Shown piece after piece: positions 15,001 to 20,292 of a stretch of DNA of 64,000 nucleotides. How positions within the stretch are numbered: position 1 is the stretch's first letter; each line of letters begins with the position of its first letter. Source of the DNA: Chitinophaga polysaccharea (lineage in GTDB: Bacteria; Bacteroidota; Bacteroidia; Chitinophagales; Chitinophagaceae); the NCBI RefSeq assembly GCF_902150045.1, contig NZ_CABFVU010000004.1, forward strand, positions 682,001 through 746,000. Reading direction: 5' to 3'. Both the position numbers and the translations under genes were made by a program. Under the pieces are notes generated by a model. That model ran no database searches and was not told the origin of the DNA. It saw nothing but the letters and a program-made list of their open reading frames with translations.

Positions 15001-15456
15001 GTAGTATCACCAGCTGCTAAACTGGTAGAATGGAATATCGGCGACCTGGCAGCAGGGGCCAGTGTACAAATGACGCTGACCTCCCGCGTAATAGAAGGCG
15101 GACAGCTGATCAATGAAGCGACAGCCTACAGCACCAATATGCCGGATGCCGACAGCACGAATAACACAGGAGTATCTGCAGTGGGAGTGGAAGGATCAGA
15201 CCTCTTGTTCCCGAATGTGATTACGCCGAACGGCGATGGTAAGAACGAAAGGTTCATCATCGGCGGACTTGAAAAATATCCGGGATCATCACTATATATC
15301 TTCAACCGCTGGGGCGGACAGGTGTACCAATCCAAAGATTACCGTAACGACTGGAACGGTTCCAACCTGAACGAAAGCACTTACTACTATATACTGGAAG
15401 TGAAGAAACCGGACGGTATCAAAAAGTATAAAGGCTGGATAACAATATTGCGGTAA
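1..15456 (+). CDS. Giant Calx-beta repeat surface adhesin, T9SS type B substrate (5' end outside window)
   Basis: The frame is open from base 1 (P-N-E-M-L-W-V-K-A-D) and no signal peptide is present, so the gene starts upstream; the ATG at 10 is internal. Residues below are counted from that Met. Residues 1-235 look like a LamG/concanavalin-type domain opening with LWVKAD, followed to about 400 by a region typical of large Bacteroidota surface proteins (YLGVKYGITLD, then FGIGRDDREGL). About 36 Calx-beta domains follow (roughly 622-4932), then one DUF11 domain (about 4936-5055) and a C-terminal type B sorting domain (CHU_C-like, about 5066-5148) with FPNVITPNGDGKNE and the YIFNRWGG motif. Known for the family: such C-termini direct export through the type IX system, and Calx-beta domains bind calcium through acidic loops such as DDDN. 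Inferred: a calcium-stiffened filamentous adhesin analogous to SprB of Flavobacterium gliding motility. The downstream PorP/SprF gene supports this. Ligand unknown. Confidence 0.93.
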   Translation, partial: PNEMLWVKADADVQVNGSNQVQQWLNQAGAMKTELRASTPSHTDAITASADIIQVANGINFNPTLDFTGALGKSLKGDAGTNWNTSANLSVFSVSAPEGVPANGLGGIFASNGNWLAGGGSGRGLVYTNTGNFTLDGNGCLEAPSTPPYAGPIIARGIYVNAANSLNGSTWLNGKRGPVLGTNCVPQADGSFFEVGGRTTGGSTYTNRIFNGKIPEVIVYKSALTATEAQQVESYLGVKYGITLDQSAAQNYLATDGSVIWNATNNSTYKNNIFGIGRDDREGLVQKQSRSIHTGSILTIGMRTIAATNADNTNVFNADKSYLMLGSNSNALTVTGTDLPVGSCIPERLTQEWKTQFTNYDISTQPLSLQFNLNGITVKGTATEDFTIMIDEDGDGNFATGTVSEIPATSFNGGIVSFENLSALKDGVVFTLITSHLQRTANLVPDATVRTVTATCIDNNTLYFIDPSDPNKYVASIALNGNTMDVTKLSALVDVNRDMSAALGRNSGTDYGTQLMRRLVQISYTGAALTQNGGITLRLFWNPAERTNAENMLSGTRGVTGAQRWAWFKHTGDITSTLADLAPQGLANITEITPSATGQQDGVEYVEFSGIQNFSTFGGLTTASQVLAISKVQDGAEGTQNGSFSISMPAGVTATEDITVNYAVTGTAANGADYTALSGSVVFPAGSSSITLPVTVTDDNILEITEGVTVTLNSAFGAGSGNAYNISTTQAAASLNIADNDSNNPAKTTVGVTWASDAKEPITNGAFNISLPTGVTSSEDITVNYSVGGTATPGADYGVLSGSVVIPAGQPGVVLPVIVANDQLVEKPETVLVTITGGSSTNFTLTPAATAGNATVNVIDDENTPANLVLSIAKTADASEPGTNGGFMISLPAGIHSSEDITVSYNIGGTATGGADYTALTGTVILLAGQPSVALPVSVTDDQIIENNETVLVTLTGGTSTSFNYTASTTNGNATLTITDDDNTAANRVLSIVKKTDAAEPATNGEFTISLPAGITASEDITITYTPTGTASSGADYTALGTTVLLPAGQNSVSLPLTVTDDKIIENTETVIATVTGGTSTSFAFTASSTNGSATANIDDDDNTTANRVLGVRNAGGDASEPSTNGAFKIGLPTGITSSEPVTISYTIGGTAANSTDYTTLTGTVILPAGQDSILVPVVVANDELLENIETVILTLTGGTSTSFAFTASATNGNATVNILDDDNTPANRILSIAKTADGAEPSTNAGFSISLPSGKLPSEAITVNYTIGGTATNGTDYTTLTGTATIPAGQNSVAVPVTVTDDQVIESTETVTLTITGGNSTNFTYTASTTNASASANITDDDNTAANRVLSVSNDGNAAEPGTAGGFTVRLPAGITSSVPITVNYSITGSASSGTDYTAITGAITIPAGLDSVAVPVTVIDDKIIESTETVIMTITGGTGGSFSFTASPSAATATVDIVDDDNTPANRTVIVELVQDGSEDGTSIRFNFHLPTGITSSEPVTVNYTVGGTAIKGTDYTGLTPTDFSGIATISAGSTGGIAIVGNVADDKIIEGTETAVITITSASSGSFTFNPDPAAGSATGNIIDNDDLPENRVLSITKTGDAAEPATNNTFKISLPAGVTVAQPITVNYTISGTATPGTDYASLTGTATIPAGADGVTLPVNVIDDKFIENAETVVATITGGTAGSLTFTASPTNGQATMNIADDDNTVANRVLSIVKLSDLEEPSTDGSFRISLPAQIRTSEAVTVNYTVTGTGANGTDYTTLSGSVVLPAGENNVVLPANVSDDQIVEGTETLTVTIASGTSTSFAFTASTTNNSATANILDDDNVAANQVLSVVKGSDAAEPGTNGAFTISLPAGYTAAAPISINYTIAGTATSGTDYTALTGSVILPAGQNGVSVPVSVINDKIVENTETVILTLTGGTSPGLTYTVSSTNSNATVNITDDENSTANRILSVTNTGNAAEPGTNGEFTISLPAGLVPSEDISVTYTISGTATGGDDYTALTGTAVILAGQDSVVVPVTVKDDQIIEGLETVILTVSGGSSSNFAYTASTTNGSATVNIADDDNTAANQVLAVTKVTDAAEPATNGSFKVSLPAGITAARDIQVTYSIGAGTATPGTDYRAITGTIIIPAGQNSVSVPVNVIDNTVIEPAETVILNISGGNDTQFSYTVAGGGGSATVTINDNDHVANSNIVLLTKVSDAIEGGTNGQYRISLPPGVTSSEDVVVTFANSPVGGTADNTIDYNFLGLSGGNIVIPAGANEVYVDVDAGNDGVIEGPETVILTLTSAASASYPFTIDPSGNGAVVNIIDANAASTTPIQVITGTNAAEPATNGSFTVKLASVATSAWDVTVGYRISGTAVSGVDYEALGTVVIPRNTNAVTVHLKVKDDQIIEPTETMTFTVLSGSATDGGGNAFIFPPDPANNDVTVNIADNDTIAANRVLKVVKTTDAAEPSANGAFTVSLPAGYTSSANTTLSYTMTGTATRNTDYSIFTITLPANTNSITLPLSVINDKIIENTETAILNLTGGTDGNSFTYSADPAGNQATLNIADDDNTNANKVLLVTNSADGAEPGTDGEFTISLPAGYTSSETITVNYTIAGTATAGGDYAALSGTAQILAGQPDVKIPVDVTDDQIIEGTETVALTLTGGTSTSFTFAPASGNNTATVNIADNDNTAANQVISVTRKADAAEPGTNGAFTFSLPANVKSAQPVTVNYTIAGTAINGTDYATLSGSIVLPADQNSIDLPITVSDDKIIEGTETVILTVTGGNSPSFVYTASTTNGNATVNIADDDGTGANLVLSVAKTKDAAEPGTNGSFRISLPTGYTASVPITVNYNITGTATTGDDYTALSSTVIIPAGQNGVSVPVNVKDDQVIENPETVIMTLTGGTSAGFTYTASTTNGTATVNITDDDNIPDNLELSVVRTADAAEPTANGTFRISLPTGVTVAENVTVNYTITGDAVNGVDYANLSGSVVIPANQNGVVVPVTVTDDQIIEGTEKVVMTLNSGASANFSFTPGTTSSNASMDIDDNDNIPAALMLSITKNADGAEPSTNAAFTISLPSGYRASQDITVNYTVSGTAASGDDYTSIGNSIVLPAGQNSISLPVIVKDDQIIENTETVVVTITSGNSTSFNLVPDGASGTATANITDDEASNPASLVLGITKKADAAEPATNGSFTVSLPANITAVEDITVNYTVTGTAASGADYTALSGSVVIPAGDNSVDVPVIVSDDKIIENTETVIATLAGGSSSSFTFTGTGNATVNITDNDNVAANLVLSVANTGDAAEPGTNGTFNISLPTDYAAAEDITVTYTVTGTATSGTDYTALTGTAVIPAGQNSVAVSVPVQDDQLIEPTETVIMTLTGGTSTSFTLTASTTNGKDTVNITDNDNTAANRVLGVVKTTDAAEPGTNGVFTITLPLGITASEDITVNYTVNGTATSGKDYTALSGSVVIPAGEDSVTVTVPVIDDQVIETPETVTLMLTGGTSTSFNFTASTTSGNATVNIADDDNVAANLVINVTNPVNGAEPATNGIFTVGLPAGYTASEDLTVSYTIGGTAISGTDYTALGGTVVIPAGQNSVPVTVDVINDQIIENTETVILTATGASSTSFTLAASSTSGNATVNIADDDNTAANRVLSVSNAADAAEPGTNGSFAISLPAGVTAAEDITVSYTTAGTATGGTDYNALSGTVVIPAGQNSVTVPVSVINDQVIETTETVILTLTGGTSTSFAFTASTTNGNATVNINDDDDNSTNRVIQVSRTADGAEPGTNGNFNVGLPAGITAAEDITVNYAITGTAMNGTDYANLTGTVVIPAGQNSVNVPVTVTDDQIIEGNETVIMTVTGGTSASFAFTASTTSGNATVNIADDDNTAANRVLLVTNTADAAEPATNGSFSIGLPAGITAAEDITVNYTVAGTATSGTDYTNITGVITIPAGQNSIAVPVNVSDDKVIEPTETVVLTTTGGTSASFVFTAGGTGNATVNITDDDNVAANRVLSVVKTADASEPSTAGSFTISLPAGITASENVIVNYTIGGTATAGTDYTALNTSAVIPAGQNNVTVQVPVIDDKLIENTETVVVTLTGGSSASFTFTGSSNAIVNILDDDNTAANRILAVTAISDGAEPSTNGEFTISLPAGLASSEAVTVNYTISGTATSGTDYTALSGTVVIPAGQNSVTVPVPVINDLILESTETVHMTLTGGTSASFAFTGGGAATVNITDDENTAANRTLRIVKTTDAAEPSANGSFSISLPGGIITSENIQVNYTVSGTAISGTDYTAITGTITIPAGQNSVSVPVTVKDDKVIEVTESVIMTLNGGTATGLSFTGNGSATVNISDDESITPASLALTISKDTDGAEPATNGGFKVSLPAGITSSEAITVNYTIAGTATAGADYTTLTGTVVIPADQNSIAVPVVVADDQIIEVTETVIAALNGGTSGHFTFAGNGSATVNITDNESSVPANMVVTATKGADGAEPATNGNFVISLPAGVTSSENITVNYTITGTATPGADYAALTGTVVIPAGQNSVTIPVTVTDDQVIEGTETVILTPTGASSANFTFTTGGIATVNITDDESNLVLNITKNADGAEPATNGGFTISLPTGVTAAVDITASYTVTGTAKGGADYTALTGTVVIPAGQNSIAIPVTVTDDQLIEGNETVIITGTGGTATGLVFTPGSSNTITVNIADDDNVNMDMTVSATTPNAAEPSTPGAFTIGLASGKIPVEDITVTYTIAGSAAAGSDYTALTGTVVIPAGQSSVVVPVTVTDDDLIEPAETMVLTITSGESAHMSYTTGANSTATVTIADDDHTNLNLVVTASRPDATEPGVNGAFAISLASGKRTSEPITVQYMIGGTATPDADYTAITGTITIPAGASSVTVPVSVLNDSEVESPETVVLMLTGGQSASYTFTKGGTGEATVTITDTDTYTGDLIVTKEIVAPVTGPYRMGQNLTYRITVRNAGNVAMTAVKAEDRLPVQLDVPSHTSAERGQVVVSPAAKLVEWNIGDLAAGASVQMTLTSRVIEGGQLINEATAYSTNMPDADSTNNTGVSAVGVEGSDLLFPNVITPNGDGKNERFIIGGLEKYPGSSLYIFNRWGGQVYQSKDYRNDWNGSNLNESTYYYILEVKKPDGIKKYKGWITILR
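1873..14805 (+). repeat. Tandem array of about 36 Calx-beta-coding repeats
   Basis: By eye the array holds 36 consecutive copies averaging about 120 codons. Each starts with a strand like RVLSVVKTADAAEP, continues with TNGSFTISLPAG, then EDITVNYTVTGTA, DYTALSGTVVIPAGQNS, VTVPVTVTDDQIIE, TETVILTLTGG and ends with ATVNITDDDNTAAN. Copies are clearly related but not identical at DNA level, so the array is old or diversified. Repeats 14 and 15 (about 6580-7320) are the most divergent. Copies 22 and 28-33 have a shortened loop before the last strand (for example FTGNGSATVNI) where most others have FTASTTNGNATVNI. The number could be off by one because the first and last copies are less typical. Confidence 0.88.
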
Positions 15457-15493
15457 AAGACAATAATAATATCTGCTACAAAAAAAGTAAAAG

Positions 15494-16495
15494 ATGCAAA
15501 CAATACTCAGAGCAGGAATAATGGTGATGTTGCTGGCAACAGGGATGCGCGGAGTGGCGCAACAGAACATACAGTTCAGCCAGTATGTGTTCAACGGGTT
15601 AAGTATTAACCCCGCTTATGCAGGTTATAAAGAAGATCTGTATGTGAACACGGTATACCGGCACCAGTGGGCCTCATTTCCCGGTGCGCCGCGTACAGGC
15701 GGCGTGTCGGTAGACGGAGTAACGCCCGCCAGTGACAACAAGGTGGGGCTGGGGCTGCAAATGTTGTTTGATAAACTGGGGCCACAGGAAGCCTTATCAC
15801 TCTATGGCTCCTATGCTTACCGGATCCCGCTTGACGATGAAGGTACACGCCGGCTTTGCTTTGGCATAGGAGGTGGTGTTACCCAGTATTCCATTGATGG
15901 TACAGCCCTGCAATACACCGATAACGACGACTCGGCCATACCCCTGGGTAAAAAGAGCGTATGGGTACCGGATGCACGCTTCGGGATTTATTACTATACT
16001 TCCCGTTTTTATGCAGGAGCTTCCGTGATGGACCTGCTTTCCCTTTATACAGATGCTACACGGTACAACTGGAAAGGGAACAATTATTCCACCATCCGTA
16101 AAACACAGCACCTGTATGTTACTACAGGTGCTATGTTTCCACTAGGTGAGGGATTGCAGCTGAAACCTTCTATCCTTATCAAGGAAGATTTTAAGGGACC
16201 TACCAATGTGGACATCAATGCTTTCCTGCTGATTGGTGAAAAGCTGTGGACAGGCGCTTCCTACCGTACCGGTGTGGGCCTGTGGAACAAGACCAACCTG
16301 CAAAAGGACCTTAGTGAACTGGATGCGGCCAGTGTGATGGTAGAGTTTTACGCTACAGAGAACCTTCGCATCGGCTATTCCTATGATCTGAGTATCAATA
16401 AAATGGCGGGTTACCAGGGAGGATCGCATGAAATATCATTAGGCTTTTTGATCCCTTCGAAAAATTTCACTGTAAAGAACCCCCGGTATTTTTAA
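15494..16495 (+). CDS. PorP/SprF family type IX secretion outer-membrane protein
   Basis: A 333-residue protein with a signal peptide (residues 1-22, cleaved near GVAQQ) followed by the family signature: QFSQYVFNGLSINPAYAGYK, then YRHQWASFPGAPRT. The rest alternates polar and aromatic residues as expected for an outer-membrane beta-barrel and ends in a long SLGFLIP strand. Family knowledge: SprF is needed for surface export of the adhesin SprB in Flavobacterium johnsoniae, and PorP/SprF paralogs are usually encoded directly downstream of type B substrates. Here it begins 37 bp after the giant adhesin, so it is probably cotranscribed and dedicated to that adhesin. The cognate pairing is inferred; the family assignment is firm. 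Confidence 0.93.
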   Translation: MQTILRAGIMVMLLATGMRGVAQQNIQFSQYVFNGLSINPAYAGYKEDLYVNTVYRHQWASFPGAPRTGGVSVDGVTPASDNKVGLGLQMLFDKLGPQEALSLYGSYAYRIPLDDEGTRRLCFGIGGGVTQYSIDGTALQYTDNDDSAIPLGKKSVWVPDARFGIYYYTSRFYAGASVMDLLSLYTDATRYNWKGNNYSTIRKTQHLYVTTGAMFPLGEGLQLKPSILIKEDFKGPTNVDINAFLLIGEKLWTGASYRTGVGLWNKTNLQKDLSELDAASVMVEFYATENLRIGYSYDLSINKMAGYQGGSHEISLGFLIPSKNFTVKNPRYF

Positions 16496-16513
16496 ACTTT
16501 AGTTACTACCCGT

Positions 16514-18319
16514 ATGAGACGTTGTATTACTATTATCCCGCTGATGTTGTTGAGTACCTTCAGCCTGTATAGCCAGGAGCAGAAAAGCCTGTCGCAGTTA
16601 GCCAACGCAGCGTACGCCAGGCAGCAGTATGCAGAAGCAGGAGCGCTCTATAACAGGATTGCCCGTAACAAAGGGAAAAAGATGCCCGTGGATCAGCTGA
16701 TGAAAATGGCACATAGTTACCAGGAGATCGGTTACTATAAAGAAGCTTCGGATATATACCAGGAGATTATAAGTCGCCCGGACCATCCGGCTGCCGCTTA
16801 TTTTGCTTATGGAGAAGTGCTCCGGCAACTGGAACAGTATGATGCGGCAAAGCAGCAATACGCATTGTTTTCCACATCCAATGCAGATAGCCTTAAATTA
16901 AAAGACATTGCCCTGCAGGGCTGCGACAGTGCCGTTGTATGGAGTAAACAGGCGCCCGCTGTGCAGTTAAAACCACTTAAAGAGCTTAATACCTATGGCT
17001 CAGACCTGGTTAGCGGTGTAGTAAAGAGAGGACTGCTGCTGATGTCGAACGGGTACCGTTCCCTTGCACTAAATAGTGGGTCGCAGTCGCACCCGCCTGT
17101 CGACAAACGTACTGAGCAGCCTTATTATAAAGCATACGTTTACCAGCAATATTCCAGCGGCAATTCCAATACATACCTGGAAGAGCTGGTACCGGCGCTG
17201 CTGGGCAAATATGATTACCATATCGGGCCGGTATGTTTTAACAGTACGGAAGATACGTTGTATGCCACCATCAATATACAGGGCGGCAATATACCCGTTA
17301 CCAGTAAAGGTTTCGTGAATGGTGTGCGTCACCTGCAGATTTACCAGGCTGTAAAGAAGGATGGCAAATGGGCCACTCCCGTACTGATGCCCGGCATTAA
17401 TATGGAGGGGTATTCTTCCAGTCATGCGGTGTTAAGCACTGATGGCAACATATTGTATTTTGTATCCGACCGCCCGGGAGGGCTGGGGCAGACCGATATC
17501 TGGTATGCAGAAAAACAGGCCGATGGCACCTGGGGCACGCCTGTGAACTGTGGTAGCCAGGTAAACACGGTAGCAGCGGAAACTTTTCCCACCGTTAATG
17601 AAGAAGGTATTCTTTATTTCTCCAGCAGGGGATATGCAGGCATGGGAGGTTATGACATCTACCGGGTAAAAGGAGCGAAGGCCAGCTGGGAAGTACCACA
17701 GAACATGAAATTGCCCTTTAACTCCGGAGCTGATGATATAGGGCTCATATTGAAACGTAACGGCTATGAAGGATATGTGGCTTCCAATAAACCCGGCGGT
17801 ATGGGTAAGGATGATATTTATTTCTTCTCAGATGCTGATTACTTTAACAGGATTAATCCCAGCGAGCCATCGCCGGTTATTACAGACCATGCAGTGCCGC
17901 CTGTAACAGGCGACCGCCCGGGTTTGGTGGTGAAAAAACATACTGCAGAAGAAGAGACAGATAAACAACAGCTGGAGCAGCTGAAATTCTTATATGATTA
18001 CAACAGCACATCGCTGCTCATCGAATCCCGGAAGATCCTGGACCAGGTGGCAATGGTGCTGAAACGCCATCCGGATTGGCGGATCGTGATCGCTTCGTTT
18101 GCAGATAACCGGGGTTCCGACCAGTATAATACCGATCTGTCGGCATTGCGTTGTTATGCAGTGATAGATTATCTCGTTAATGCGGGTATAGATCCCAAAC
18201 GTCTCTACTACAGCAATAAGGGAGAACGCGAGCCGGTGAACGGATGTAAAGACGGTGTGCCATGTAAGGAAGAGCAATACAAACAGAACAGGCGCACTGA
18301 ACTGCAGGTGAAGTGGTAA
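16514..18319 (+). CDS. TPR / PD40 propeller / OmpA-domain envelope protein (T9SS-associated type)
   Basis: 601 residues. Signal peptide 1-20 (ends SLYSQEQ), TPR-like helices about 25-130 (YAEAGALYNRIAR, YKEASDIYQEII), a PD40-type beta-propeller about 200-440 with DGNILYFVSDRPGGLGQTDI and the later FSSRGYAGMGGYDIY, and an OmpA-like peptidoglycan-binding domain about 485-601 with DNRGSDQYNTDLSALRC and a terminal NRRTELQV. This order matches proteins encoded beside PorP/SprF genes, and resembles the PorE class of T9SS proteins that tie the outer-membrane machinery to peptidoglycan. It starts 18 bp after the PorP/SprF gene, so the adhesin, SprF-like and OmpA-type genes probably form one transcription unit. 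Specific role in anchoring or exporting the adhesin is inferred. Confidence 0.9.
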   Translation: MRRCITIIPLMLLSTFSLYSQEQKSLSQLANAAYARQQYAEAGALYNRIARNKGKKMPVDQLMKMAHSYQEIGYYKEASDIYQEIISRPDHPAAAYFAYGEVLRQLEQYDAAKQQYALFSTSNADSLKLKDIALQGCDSAVVWSKQAPAVQLKPLKELNTYGSDLVSGVVKRGLLLMSNGYRSLALNSGSQSHPPVDKRTEQPYYKAYVYQQYSSGNSNTYLEELVPALLGKYDYHIGPVCFNSTEDTLYATINIQGGNIPVTSKGFVNGVRHLQIYQAVKKDGKWATPVLMPGINMEGYSSSHAVLSTDGNILYFVSDRPGGLGQTDIWYAEKQADGTWGTPVNCGSQVNTVAAETFPTVNEEGILYFSSRGYAGMGGYDIYRVKGAKASWEVPQNMKLPFNSGADDIGLILKRNGYEGYVASNKPGGMGKDDIYFFSDADYFNRINPSEPSPVITDHAVPPVTGDRPGLVVKKHTAEEETDKQQLEQLKFLYDYNSTSLLIESRKILDQVAMVLKRHPDWRIVIASFADNRGSDQYNTDLSALRCYAVIDYLVNAGIDPKRLYYSNKGEREPVNGCKDGVPCKEEQYKQNRRTELQVKW

Positions 18320-18405
18320 CAATATTAAAGACAGTGAAACTTGTCGCTTTTGTACTATTGTTTAATAGTAAGGATGGCTATTTTCACTATCTAAAATATT
18401 ATCTT

Positions 18406-18813
18406 ATGAAGAATAAAGGAAAGCCATCTTTTAAATGGAATGCTGTTGCCAGAACCGCTGCCGTACTCGTAATTGTTTTGCTAGGGTCTTTGTCGATCCA
18501 TGCCCAGACGCTTCCGCCCTTACGTCCGCCCAATCCCAATCCTACCGGCCCGGTACTTTCCGAGTATGAGCGGGAATATAATTACGGTTACCAGGAAGGG
18601 GAGAAATTCGCCTCCAGAAAGGATCGCGCTAATTTTGAAACTTTCCTGAGAAGATACTATGACGGAATAAGAATGTATCCTGAGAATGCAACTTTTTACC
18701 GGGCAAGGTTTGAGGGACTTACCTATGGCTGGATGGATAACCAGCCGGAACCCGATTGGACACTGTATAATAAATTGAAGAAAGCATTAGAACGGGATCC
18801 GTCAGAACCTTAA
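18406..18813 (+). CDS. Small secreted protein of unknown function
   Basis: 135 residues if started at the ATG at 18406. An upstream in-frame ATG at 18313 overlaps the previous stop and would put a poorly structured stretch before the signal peptide, so 18406 is preferred. MKNKGKPSFKWNAVARTAAVLVIVLLG is followed by a hydrophobic core and cleavage near SIHAQ, then a proline-rich segment (LPPLRPPNPNPTGP) and a compact charged domain with YEREYNYGYQEGEKFASRKD. No family recognised. It sits 86 bp after the OmpA-type gene and is followed by a strong terminator, so it may be the last gene of the adhesin operon or have its own promoter. Confidence 0.72.
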   Translation: MKNKGKPSFKWNAVARTAAVLVIVLLGSLSIHAQTLPPLRPPNPNPTGPVLSEYEREYNYGYQEGEKFASRKDRANFETFLRRYYDGIRMYPENATFYRARFEGLTYGWMDNQPEPDWTLYNKLKKALERDPSEP

Positions 18814-18831
18814 ACTGATCAATAAAAAGAG

Positions 18832-18868
18832 GTGCGCCTGTAAAATTTTTACTGGCGCACTTTTTTTT
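18832..18868 (+). terminator. Intrinsic terminator
   Basis: GTGCGCC at 18832-18838 pairs with GGCGCAC at 18854-18860, and the inner bases GTAAAA / TTTTAC continue the stem apart from one T:T mismatch. Eight T residues follow. It closes the transcription unit ending at 18813. Confidence 0.85.
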
Positions 18869-19456
18869 ATGAAGTGATTTGAATGATAGATGAAACTTTT
18901 CGCTGAATACACCGGTTTGTTCCCATACCGGAAGTGCCCCGCCGGCTCACTCATTCCCTCCAACTGCTAAACGGCGCTTCTTCCTTCCCCGTTTATGCCG
19001 GACTTTTGAACCGGCATCATTCAATACCCTTACAGCAGGCGATGCCACATAGCTGAAAGGCCGATCAGTGGATGTATGTTTTTACAACTAATTATAAGCG
19101 CATGAAAACACATTCTTTTCTCAGGCGTTCCTGCTATCGTATTGCAGTAAAGGATCCGGCAACAACCCAGGCGGAAGCATGAATGCGTGGTGGAAACCAA
19201 TAACGGCGTTACCTGTAAGTTGTTTGTAAAAGAAGCCTCGCAGGCTATAATGGTATACTGGTGATGATGGCGCTATCCGCAACGATTCTCTTTTTAAAGG
19301 GAAGCGAAGGCGTGACCGATAACAGTTGTAACAGCCATTGCGGAGGCAACCGGACAAACCAGCTATACGCCAGGCTGTGGGACTGGCTCGCGGCATAATT
19401 TACCTGCAATCATCAACAATACAGGGAAAAATCCCGTAAATTCAAAATACAATATC
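18869..19456. other. Gene-poor stretch, possibly a decayed lipoprotein gene
   Basis: No intact gene is supported. From the ATG at 19101, MKTHSFLR reads into a stop after 26 codons, but a neighbouring frame continues as AFLLSYCSKGSGNNPGGS, which resembles a lipoprotein start. Further stretches in other frames (VVETNNGVTCKLFVKEASQ; GCGTGSRHNLP just before 19,420) look vaguely coding. This could be an eroded small lipoprotein gene broken by several frameshifts, or chance. The first 230 bases (18869-19100) show nothing recognisable. Confidence 0.25.
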
Positions 19457-20260
19457 ATGAAACCTACATCACTTTTCAGGTCTGTCCTATTACTATCGGC
19501 CTGTATCCTGGCGGGCTGCCACAAGGACGACAACGGCCCTGCGCCGCCCCCGGATAAAAACTGCCGTATTGCTGTAGCCACTTCAAAAACCGGTGCTACA
19601 ACTATAACCTATACACTGAGCTATGATAATGACGGGAGAATAAGTAAGATAAGCATGGACGATTTTTATAAGACCCACTACCAGTTTAATTATGTACAGG
19701 GCCAGTTTACCCGCGATGGCTACTCGGATCACTGGAATGGGCAATTAACAAGTCAGCTGCGTGCAGAACTTAACAGCATGGGACTGCCTACATCGATTGT
19801 TGAAAAACGGTACGACTATACGCCGTCCGGACAACCACCCAAACTTATGTCTACTGCTACTACTACTTACGAATATAACAGTAAGGGCGAACTGCAGCTG
19901 TCTACCCTCAAGGAAGAATATATAGCCCGGCCGGCCAACAATACCACCAGTACTACCACCTATACCTGGGCCAATGGTAATGTGGTGAAACAGGAAATTG
20001 CAGGTGGCAGTGCAGCGACCTTTGAATACTATATGGATAAACCTGCTCAAAAGGGAGGCGCTGTGAGCTTTGATAACCTCATGAACTATGGTGTAAACCC
20101 GATCAATAATAAGAACCTGATAAAGGCCCTTACAGACGGGGCTACCATCATCAACGTAAATTACAACTATGATGAAACCGGGAAAATTAAAACGACTACT
20201 CTCTCCGGCAGCACTGCGGCCGCCAGCCAGGAGGTAAGGTACCAGTATTCCTGTAACTGA
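19457..20260 (+). CDS. Lipoprotein of unknown function with YD-like strands
   Basis: 267 residues. The N-terminus carries a lipoprotein signal with lipobox LAGC (Cys22), followed by a flexible DDNGPAPPPD spacer, so it is probably anchored in the outer membrane. The body has repeated beta-strand pairs of the type YTLSYDNDGRISKI, TTYEYNSKGELQLS and VNYNYDETGKIKTT, which resemble YD/RHS-type hairpins and DUF4595-like lipoproteins of Bacteroidota. No catalytic motif is seen. It ends 32 bp before the GH5-like lipoprotein and may be cotranscribed with it. Confidence 0.85.
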   Translation: MKPTSLFRSVLLLSACILAGCHKDDNGPAPPPDKNCRIAVATSKTGATTITYTLSYDNDGRISKISMDDFYKTHYQFNYVQGQFTRDGYSDHWNGQLTSQLRAELNSMGLPTSIVEKRYDYTPSGQPPKLMSTATTTYEYNSKGELQLSTLKEEYIARPANNTTSTTTYTWANGNVVKQEIAGGSAATFEYYMDKPAQKGGAVSFDNLMNYGVNPINNKNLIKALTDGATIINVNYNYDETGKIKTTTLSGSTAAASQEVRYQYSCN

Positions 20261-20292
20261 TTCACCTGTGGTGAAACATAAAACCAGTTAAT

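Noticed and set aside
18313..18405. Upstream start for the small secreted protein
   Set aside because: It overlaps the previous gene and places a long untypical stretch before the signal peptide; ATG 18406 gives a clean signal peptide.
19121..19396. Minus-strand frame of 91 codons
   Set aside because: Arginine- and leucine-rich low-quality translation with no domain, signal or neighbours that support it.
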